DNA from: Rhodococcus sp. P1Y
GTDB lineage: Bacteria; Actinomycetota; Actinomycetes; Mycobacteriales; Mycobacteriaceae
DNA: 64,000 bases
Reading direction: 5' to 3'
NCBI RefSeq assembly: GCF_003641205.1
Contig: NZ_CP032762.1
Coordinates: 1,798,001-1,862,000, forward strand
The notes under the pieces were generated by a model, which searched no databases, was not told where the DNA came from, and saw nothing but the letters and a program-made list of their open reading frames with translations. Shown one piece after another: positions 58,082 to 64,000 of this stretch. The position numbers and the translations under genes are program-made. The stretch's first letter is position 1. The number at the start of each line of letters is the position of its first letter.

Positions 58082-60934
58082 GTGTTCGATGGCAGTCGGT
58101 TGCGGGGACCGAGCATTGCTGCGAGCGCCCCGGAGATCGAGTCGGCTGTGAGTGCGCCCGCTCTGGTAGGGCGAGAAGAGCTCGCACGAACCCTTGCCGA
58201 CATGGCGTCGGAACCGGGAAGCGGCGAGAAGACGCTGTGGCTTCTCGGTGAGGCCGGTATCGGTAAGAGCACGCTGCTCAGGTATGCGTCCGACGCCGCG
58301 CGTGAGGTGGGCACCCGAGTCCTGACGGCCTCGGGTGTCGACGCCGAAACCCAGCAGGTGTTCTCGGGGCTCCAGCAGTTGCTCTGGCCGGTCATGTCGT
58401 ACATCGACAAGATGCCGGAGCAGATTCGCAGACCCCTCGACGAGGTCCTCGGTCGTGTGCAGCCACCCGCGGTCATCGACATGCTCGCGTGCAGGCATTC
58501 GGTCCTGCACCTGCTCGAGATGCTTGCTGGAGCGCGCCCGCTGCTGTTGGTGCTCGACGATGCGCACTTGATCGACCGTGACTCTCTCGATCTCGTCGTG
58601 TATGCGGTGCGCAGGATCGCAGGTCCTATGGCGACCCTGTGCAGCGCCCGCGGCCATCGGATACCCGACGGTGTCGCGCCCGGAATGGCTGCCGTCGAAG
58701 TTCCCAGCCTGTCCGACGCGGAGGCAGCGGCGTTGATAGATCGGCAGCCGGCAATGCCGTCGCACTCCGCCCGGCTCGAGATCATTCACCAGGCCGAGGG
58801 CAATCCCTTGGCGATCATCGAGTTCAGTCGAGCGGTGGCCCGGTCCGGTACTTCAATGTTGGCGGGAGCCGGAGTCGACCGCGTCCGCCGGGTCCAGTCG
58901 TTGTTCTCCGTGCGGCTCGCGGCGCTGTCGGCGGCCCCCCGTAAGCTCCTGCTGTACGCGGCGGCCGGATCCGGATACGAAAGCGCGGACGTCATCACCG
59001 CAGCAGCGGGATTCGGATCGGATCTGTCGGTATGGTCCGAGGCCGAGCGGTCCGGGTTGATCTCCGTGGACGGAAGGAAGGTGCACTTCGTTCACCCGCT
59101 CGCCCGGGCGGCGGCGTACTCGGACTGTACTTCCGACGAACGACGAAGGGCACACGCCGATTTCGCCGACCTGTTGGTCGACGACCCGCCGTGCCGCGCG
59201 TGGCACCGAGCCGCCGGATCCGATGGACCCGACGAGACCGTCGCGGCCGAGTTGGAAGACGCTGCCGAGCTGTCCCAACGCCGCGGTGGGTTCTTCGAGG
59301 TGGCACGCGCGTTGGAGCGCGCTGCCCAGTGCTCGCCGGACAGTGAGGCCGCTGCGCGCCGGTACGCGCGGGCAGCCCACGCCGCGTATATGGCGGGCGA
59401 CCCGCATTGGGGACTGGCACTCGCCGCGCTCGTGCGTCGCACGAGCGATTCGGTCGAGATCCGAAGCGCAGCAGCGCTTCCCACCGCCTCGATCCTGTTG
59501 CAGACTGCGAGACCCGACGAATCGTTCGATGTCGTCGTTCGTACTCTTGCCGAATCGCCGTCGATCGAAGAGGGGCTCGTACTGGCGTTGTTGTTCACCG
59601 CGCTCGGAGCTGCGCACTTCAGTGGGGGCGAGTGGCGACGTGAGAAGCTCGCGACATTGGTGGGTCGGATCCCCGAATCATCAACGGACAACGGGTATTT
59701 CCTTTCACCGATGCCCGACGCCGCCAAGGACTCCGTCAGGCGTCTCGTCACCGAATATGCTGCCGGAGAACTCGGACTCTCGACAGGAGAATGGTCCGCA
59801 CCGACGTCATCGGTGGCCGCACAGATCTCGTATCTGCTCGCCGAGGGAACCCGCGCGTACCTGAGTGAGAAGAGTATCGATGCGCTGTCGTTTTTCGCGC
59901 GAGGTATCGATTCCCTGCGCGAAACCGGAAGTCTCGGCGCAGGCGCAATGGGAATGGCAGCATCCGCCGGCGCCTTGATCGACACGGGCCGATGGAGCGA
60001 GTTCGACGCCGCGGCCGACGAGGCCGCCGATGTCGCCGCGGTCGGAAAGATGGCGATCGTCGACGCGATCGTCGAAACCCACCGGGTCACGATGGAGACG
60101 CACCGAGGTAACCTCGATCTCGCTTCGGCTCATCTTGCTCGGGCGGCTACGTTGTTCGAGCCGCGAGCAAACCTTGCGCTCTCCGTCGACCTCGATCGTT
60201 CTCAGGCTTTGATCGCCTGTGTGCGGGGAGATTTCTCCGGCGCCTTCGAACGGCTGAACGGTCTCTTCGGACGTGACGGCACCCCCTCCCACAGCGTTCA
60301 GTCGGTTCTTGCCATCGCCGACCTCGGCTGGTCGGGCGCGCGAAGCGGACAGCACACAGCGGCGCGCCGTGCCGTCACTGCCATTGGACGGGCAATCGGT
60401 TCTCGTCCGCCCGTCCGCATCAAGTTGCTTCGACACCTCGCCGCCGCGCTCGTCAGCGAGACGACACGCACGGCCGAACGGCACTATCGGCTTGCAATCT
60501 TCGACTCGGCCGCCGACGAGTGGCCGGTCGAACGCGCAAGGGCGCGCATGCATTACGGGGAGTGGCTCCGCCGCAACCGGAGGCCGACGGATGCGAGGCC
60601 GATGCTGTCCCAGGCGTTGGAGACCTTCGAGCGAGTGGGCTCGACGGTGTTCGCCGACATCGCCCGCGCCGAGCTCCGCGCCGCGGGTGGTGCGCGCGCG
60701 ACGGCTTCGGCCGACGCCCGCGATGGTTGGGGCTCCCTCACCGCGCAGGAGCAGCACATCGCCACGCTCGCGGCCGAGGGGCTGACCAACCGCCAGATCG
60801 GCGAACAACTCCACTTGTCCCCGCGCACGATCGGTTCGCATCTCTACCACGTGTATCCGAAGCTCGGGATCAGCAAGCGACACGAGCTGCGCGGTGTCAT
60901 CGACAGCACCGCCTCCGAGGGGTGGAGCGCCTGA
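58082..60934 (+). CDS. Large ATP-binding LuxR-family regulator (LAL/MalT-like)
   Basis: The 950-residue protein has an AAA/STAND ATPase near the N-terminus (Walker A GEAGIGKSTLL, about residue 57; Walker B RPLLLVLDDAHLID, about 160), long helical regions in the middle (TPR-like, for example SPDSEAAARRYARAAHAAYMAG), and a C-terminal LuxR helix-turn-helix (LTAQEQHIATLAAEGLTNRQIGEQLHLSPRTIGSHLYHVYPKLGI). Such regulators sense signals through the ATPase/TPR part and activate secondary-metabolite or catabolic genes. The GTG at 58082 is likely; GTG 58147 (VSAPALVGRE) is possible. It follows the two-component genes, and its own targets cannot be named. Confidence 0.92.
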   Translation: MFDGSRLRGPSIAASAPEIESAVSAPALVGREELARTLADMASEPGSGEKTLWLLGEAGIGKSTLLRYASDAAREVGTRVLTASGVDAETQQVFSGLQQLLWPVMSYIDKMPEQIRRPLDEVLGRVQPPAVIDMLACRHSVLHLLEMLAGARPLLLVLDDAHLIDRDSLDLVVYAVRRIAGPMATLCSARGHRIPDGVAPGMAAVEVPSLSDAEAAALIDRQPAMPSHSARLEIIHQAEGNPLAIIEFSRAVARSGTSMLAGAGVDRVRRVQSLFSVRLAALSAAPRKLLLYAAAGSGYESADVITAAAGFGSDLSVWSEAERSGLISVDGRKVHFVHPLARAAAYSDCTSDERRRAHADFADLLVDDPPCRAWHRAAGSDGPDETVAAELEDAAELSQRRGGFFEVARALERAAQCSPDSEAAARRYARAAHAAYMAGDPHWGLALAALVRRTSDSVEIRSAAALPTASILLQTARPDESFDVVVRTLAESPSIEEGLVLALLFTALGAAHFSGGEWRREKLATLVGRIPESSTDNGYFLSPMPDAAKDSVRRLVTEYAAGELGLSTGEWSAPTSSVAAQISYLLAEGTRAYLSEKSIDALSFFARGIDSLRETGSLGAGAMGMAASAGALIDTGRWSEFDAAADEAADVAAVGKMAIVDAIVETHRVTMETHRGNLDLASAHLARAATLFEPRANLALSVDLDRSQALIACVRGDFSGAFERLNGLFGRDGTPSHSVQSVLAIADLGWSGARSGQHTAARRAVTAIGRAIGSRPPVRIKLLRHLAAALVSETTRTAERHYRLAIFDSAADEWPVERARARMHYGEWLRRNRRPTDARPMLSQALETFERVGSTVFADIARAELRAAGGARATASADARDGWGSLTAQEQHIATLAAEGLTNRQIGEQLHLSPRTIGSHLYHVYPKLGISKRHELRGVIDSTASEGWSA

Positions 60935-60952
60935 CCTTCAGCCGGCGCGCTC
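60925..60952. terminator. Hairpin at convergent gene ends (LuxR/DUF5996)
   Basis: GAGCGC (60925-60930) can pair with GCGCTC (60947-60952), spanning the LuxR stop at 60932-60934 and the first bases after the DUF5996 stop. It could act as a bidirectional terminator. The stem is short, so the assignment is weak. Confidence 0.3.
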
Positions 60953-61853
60953 ACGTCCAGTCGGCAGTCTCGGCAGCAGCGTTGTGGGTCTGTTCGAGGA
61001 ACTTGCGCACGGTGCCTTCGGGATCGGATGCTTGCCTGACGAGGTGGTACGGCAAGACGTACTCGCCGAGGGCCGAGTCCCAGTAGGCGGGTGATTCGAC
61101 CCCCGGATGGGTGTCGTATCCATCGGGGTGAGGGTAGGCGTACGCGTAGAACACGCCCTCCTCGGCACCTCCAGGCCAGTACCCAGCGCTGGAGACCTCG
61201 TCGCTGTATGCCTCGTGCATCACCCAATCGGGACAGTTGGGGACACCGCCCGGGTGCGGAGGTGCAGACCTGCCGGAGAACCGAGTAACTGCGAGATCGA
61301 ATGCGCCCCAGAAGAAGTGCACGGGTGAGGATTTGCCGCGGAACTCACCGCGAAACGCCGCGAACACCGAATGGGCACTGACGAGTGACCGCCAAAAGGC
61401 AGACACCGCGTTCGCATCGTAGGAAGAGTGTGCGGTGTCCTCGGCGAACGGCGTCGCATCGGGAAGTTCGACGGGTGTCCCGACGATGTCGATGTCGAAT
61501 CCGAGATCGCGCAGATGCCTGGTGTACTCCGCGTAGAAGTCGGCGACAGTCCTCGGTTCGAGGTTCATCCGGCGGGTCTGTCCGTCGGTCACCAGGAACT
61601 CGAGTTCGTGTGTGAGAAAGTCGAACCGGATTTCCAGGCCCACAGCTGTTCCCGACGATGAGCCGGCCTGCATGAGCGACGTCGTGAGGCCGCGGGCGTC
61701 CACGTAGAGCGGTACGCCCCACCAGTGGTTGATCGCAGGACCCAGCGCCATCCGGGTCTTGCCGACAATCTGGGTCCACAGGTGCAGGGTGTCCCGGGTG
61801 TCGATCCAGGAATCGACGGGAAGGGCGGGCCATGCGTCGTAGCGAGTGTCCAT
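60951..61853 (-). CDS. DUF5996 family protein
   Basis: The 300-residue protein has the family sequence start WPALPVDSWIDTRDTLHLWTQIVGKTRMALGPAINHWWGVPLYVDARGLTT and SSPVHFFWGAFDLAVTRFSGRSAPPHPG, both marks of DUF5996, and a C-terminal part rich in Trp, Tyr and Pro (ISYWPGGAEEGVFYAYAYPHPDGYD-like). No catalytic role is established for the family. ATG 61853 is chosen; an ATG at 61886 would add 11 residues with no support. It is convergent with the LuxR gene and 70 bases downstream of the OYE-fusion gene, perhaps in the same transcript. Probably cytoplasmic. Confidence 0.85.
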   Translation of the reverse strand: MDTRYDAWPALPVDSWIDTRDTLHLWTQIVGKTRMALGPAINHWWGVPLYVDARGLTTSLMQAGSSSGTAVGLEIRFDFLTHELEFLVTDGQTRRMNLEPRTVADFYAEYTRHLRDLGFDIDIVGTPVELPDATPFAEDTAHSSYDANAVSAFWRSLVSAHSVFAAFRGEFRGKSSPVHFFWGAFDLAVTRFSGRSAPPHPGGVPNCPDWVMHEAYSDEVSSAGYWPGGAEEGVFYAYAYPHPDGYDTHPGVESPAYWDSALGEYVLPYHLVRQASDPEGTVRKFLEQTHNAAAETADWT

Positions 61854-61923
61854 TGCTCGATCATCCCGCTGTCCGCCGCCAATCACATCAGTCGCGCGAC
61901 TGACGATCTCTTTCTGCCCCCGC

Positions 61924-63621
61924 TTATCGGTCGAACGTCACCCGTACCGAAATCGGAGTTGTCTGCAGCGCAGTGAACGCTGCACTGACGAGACGCCTCA
62001 GAAGCGGATTCGATGCAAACGAGCGGGCGCGTTCGGTGACATCGTCGTCGTACACGAACACTGCTGTTCCCGGACGCCATTCGGTACCCACCCGAAGCCG
62101 GACACGCGGCTCGTCGGCGATGTTGGCACCCCACCCGGACCTGGTGCCGTGCTGCGAAATGATCCATGCTCCGGTGGCGTCGAATTTTGCCGATACGGGG
62201 ACCTGCCGTGCGAGCCCCGACTTCCGCCCGACGGTTTCGATGTCGGTCATAGAAGAGATACGCACGCCGGCTGCGGTGAGCCCTCGCATCACAGGATTCG
62301 CGAGGTAGCGCCCGATGAACCGCTCGCGCTCGAACTTGCGTAGTGCGGGGTCGGGACCGGTGGAGCCTCGACGGCTGCGAAATGCATCGACACCGTTTCG
62401 TTGCAGCATGGTCGCGGTGGTCTTCCACAGCGGACGCCCGGGGTCGGGGTCGCCGCCGTTTCCGACCAAATGGAGTTGATCGGTATGCCATTGCAGATCG
62501 AGAGCGCCGTCGAGCGACTTGAGTGCCGAGTATTTCTTCGGAAGACCAAGGGTGATCCGGGGAGACTCCAGGCGTTCGGCGCTGTCGCGAATCAACGCGT
62601 GTCCCGACGCCGTCACCACCGCTGCGGGCCTGCCGAGTCCCACCACATCGCAGTCGCCCGAACCGACGGCGACGCTCATGGCCGACCGTGTGCGGAAGCC
62701 GCCGGTGACCGCGAGGGGGACATCGCCTGCCGCCTGCCGAACTTCCCGCGCGTAGTCGAGGAAGTACGCCTCACGCGCTCGGGTGCTGTCGGCGACGGTA
62801 ACCGGCCGACCCATCATCGCCGGCGATTCGTAACTGCCACCGCTGATTTCGATGAGGTCGATGTGCTCGCCCGTCAGCTGCTCGACGACCAGGCGTGACT
62901 CCTCCTCGGTGAATCCGCCCTTCTGGAAGTCGGCCGAATTGAGTTTGATGCCGACGGCGAAGCCGGGGGACACCGTTGCCCTGATGCTGCGGACGACCTC
63001 GAGAACGAACCGCATCCTGCCGTCGAGGTCGCCGCCCCATCGATCGTCGCGTTTGTTGGCCGACGGTGAGAGAAATTGTGAGACGAGGTACCCGTGCGCA
63101 CCGTGGATCTGCACTCCGTCGAATCCAGCGGTTTCGGCGACCGAGGCCGCGGCTGCGAACCGCTCGACGATGTCACCGATCTCGTAGTCGGTCAGTGCTC
63201 GGGGTGCCGGAAGGCCGGGGATTCCGGGCGCAACAGCGGACGGCGCCACCGGCTTGGCGTGCGTGGCCAGCGGGTTGGCCTGACGGCCCGGGTGATTGAG
63301 CTGCATCCACACCGGCGATCCACCGTCGCGAGTCGCCTTGGCCCAGCGGGACAATGCGTCGTGATCGCGGTCGTCCTCGATGACGACGTTGCCCGGTTCG
63401 CCGATGTGGCGCCGATCGACCATGACGTTGCCGGTCAACACGAGGCCGTACCCGCCCGCGCCCCACTGCGTGTACAGCCGTTCCAGCCTGACGTCGGGGG
63501 AGTGTTCACCGGTCGCGAGGCCTTCGCTGAGCGCGGCCTTCATGATCCGGTTGGGGAGGACCTGTCCGCACGCGAGCGTGAGAGGTGAGTCCAACGTGCT
63601 GGAGGTACGTTCGGTGTGCAT
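61924..63621 (-). CDS. Old yellow enzyme (NADH:flavin oxidoreductase) fused to Ddn-like deazaflavin-type domain
   Basis: The 565-residue protein is unusual. Residues about 10-375 are an OYE barrel: LACGQVLPNRIMKAALSEGLATGEHSP, VWMQLNHPGRQAN, GFDGVQIHGAHGYLVSQFLSPSANKRDDRWGGDLDGRMRFVLE (His and flavin Arg) and GLGRPAAVVTA. Residues about 430-565 are a split-barrel of the F420-dependent Ddn/quinone-reductase family: MTDIETVGRKSGLARQVPVS and WIISQHGTRSGWGANIADEPRVRLRVG. OYE reduces enoates or ketones with FMN; Ddn-like enzymes reduce quinones or nitro groups with F420H2. Fusion suggests two-step or coupled reduction of one substrate. It is divergent from a TetR gene with an operator-like palindrome between. 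Substrate unknown. Confidence 0.85.
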   Translation of the reverse strand: MHTERTSSTLDSPLTLACGQVLPNRIMKAALSEGLATGEHSPDVRLERLYTQWGAGGYGLVLTGNVMVDRRHIGEPGNVVIEDDRDHDALSRWAKATRDGGSPVWMQLNHPGRQANPLATHAKPVAPSAVAPGIPGLPAPRALTDYEIGDIVERFAAAASVAETAGFDGVQIHGAHGYLVSQFLSPSANKRDDRWGGDLDGRMRFVLEVVRSIRATVSPGFAVGIKLNSADFQKGGFTEEESRLVVEQLTGEHIDLIEISGGSYESPAMMGRPVTVADSTRAREAYFLDYAREVRQAAGDVPLAVTGGFRTRSAMSVAVGSGDCDVVGLGRPAAVVTASGHALIRDSAERLESPRITLGLPKKYSALKSLDGALDLQWHTDQLHLVGNGGDPDPGRPLWKTTATMLQRNGVDAFRSRRGSTGPDPALRKFERERFIGRYLANPVMRGLTAAGVRISSMTDIETVGRKSGLARQVPVSAKFDATGAWIISQHGTRSGWGANIADEPRVRLRVGTEWRPGTAVFVYDDDVTERARSFASNPLLRRLVSAAFTALQTTPISVRVTFDR

Positions 63622-63680
63622 GGTGACTCCTTACACGCCGCGGCGACTCGCAGCGTTATGCTCGAATGCATAGCGCTGTC

Positions 63681-63715
63681 GACTGTAAACGTTACTGGCG
63701 GTTACGTCAACAGTC
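63681..63715. promoter_or_regulatory. Imperfect 35-base palindrome, TetR operator candidate
   Basis: GACTGT (63681-63686) and ACAGTC (63710-63715) form the outer arms, with ACGT-x-AC and GT-x-ACGT inside on the same axis. It lies 60 bases before the OYE-fusion start and 45 before the TetR start, where the TetR protein would control both. Confidence 0.6.
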
Positions 63716-63759
63716 CATGGCGCACGTTCGAGGGCTCGAATCAGGTCGAAGGAGTACGC

Positions 63760-64000
63760 GTGAGTAAGAGCACCGCCCGTGACGACATGCTGCGCAGCGC
63801 GGCTCAGTTGTTTCGGGAAAAGGGCGTCGAGGCCACCTCGCTCGCCGACGTCATCGAGCATGCGGGGGCGCCGCGAGGGTCGATCTACCATCACTTTCCC
63901 CGAGGTAAACCGCAGCTCGTGGAGGAGGCGACGCGAACCGCCGGTGCGTTGATGGGGTCGATGATCTCGGCTGGACTTGCGAATCACGGTCCTGCGGAGA
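63760..64000 (+). CDS. TetR-family regulator, cut by window end
   Basis: The visible 80 codons encode a TetR helix-turn-helix: STARDDMLRSAAQLFREKGVEATSLADVIEHAGAPRGSIYHHFPRGKPQLVEEA. The APRGSIYHHFP recognition helix is the LmrA/YxaF type. The GTG at 63760 has GAAGGAG just upstream. It is divergent from the OYE-Ddn fusion gene, which it probably represses through the palindrome at 63681-63715. The ligand domain lies outside the window, so the effector class cannot be judged. Confidence 0.85.
   Translation, partial: MSKSTARDDMLRSAAQLFREKGVEATSLADVIEHAGAPRGSIYHHFPRGKPQLVEEATRTAGALMGSMISAGLANHGPAE

Noticed and set aside
59092..60090. 332-codon open frame on the minus strand
   Set aside because: Opposite the LuxR-type regulator gene, which is continuous and has a C-terminal DNA-binding domain; Ser/Ala-rich shadow translation.
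1..64000. CRISPR arrays, tRNA or rRNA genes, insertion sequences and phage genes
   Set aside because: I saw no regularly spaced repeats, cloverleaf with CCA end, transposase motif or structural phage gene while reading the window; only short palindromic repeats were found.

Overview
The window is GC-rich, densely coded DNA from an actinobacterium, most likely Rhodococcus or a close Nocardiales relative. That is inferred from family content: a Tat-exported cholesterol oxidase, an ECF42 sigma factor with its DGPF partner, an IdeR-type iron box, a TIGR03086-type protein, a Ddn-like split-barrel domain, lldD2-type lactate dehydrogenase, and many GTG starts and ATGA overlaps. I saw no rRNA, tRNA, CRISPR array, insertion sequence or phage module. 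It reads as chromosomal accessory metabolism with many local regulators.

Layout. 1-6.5 kb: end of an EamA exporter, a TctC-type binding protein, an SDR, a DUF4239 membrane protein, an acyl-CoA dehydrogenase, a secreted PraB-like protein and a serine-hydrolase homologue that has lost its catalytic residues. 6.8-8.8 kb: a NemR/AcuR-like TetR gene with a clear palindromic operator, beside a DJ-1/PfpI protein. 8.8-20.8 kb: a minus-strand catabolic cluster of MHS transporter, PucR regulator, class II HMG-CoA reductase, HMG-CoA lyase, an ATP-dependent hydantoinase/acetone-carboxylase-type pair, a class III CoA-transferase and an enoyl-CoA hydratase. 21-28.3 kb: an atypical SDR, a LysR regulator, and a saccharopine-dehydrogenase-like/acyl-CoA synthetase/SDR operon divergent from a TetR gene. 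28.3-32.1 kb: a frameshifted siderophore-binding lipoprotein behind an IdeR box, and an OmpR-type two-component system divergent from a frameshifted proline-rich secreted protein. 32-35.6 kb: a hydrolase, a zeta-toxin relic, DGPF/ECF42 genes and a PadR regulator. 35.7-39.6 kb: two active-site-intact serine-hydrolase lipoproteins and an esterase/haloperoxidase-type hydrolase. 39.7-42.7 kb: a GAF histidine kinase with two response regulators. 42.8-51.1 kb: lactate dehydrogenase with a perfect GntR-type operator, a DHA2 drug exporter with TetR regulator and operator, tartrate/malate-type dehydrogenases with LysR, and another TetR. 51.2-61.9 kb: cholesterol oxidase, an FtsX-type ABC exporter with its own NarL-type two-component system, a large LuxR regulator and a DUF5996 protein. 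61.9-64 kb: an old yellow enzyme fused to a deazaflavin-type domain, divergent from a TetR gene cut by the window end.

Most notable: (1) the HMG-CoA-centred cluster, whose two likely promoters share a near-identical 14-base motif about 100 bp before each start codon; (2) two families of long palindromes at 3' ends of genes, one with compensatory base changes between copies; (3) the OYE-Ddn fusion; (4) the catalytically dead serine-hydrolase paralogue; (5) three damaged genes (28.3-29.3, 31.7-32.1 and 33.0-33.2 kb) within 5 kb.
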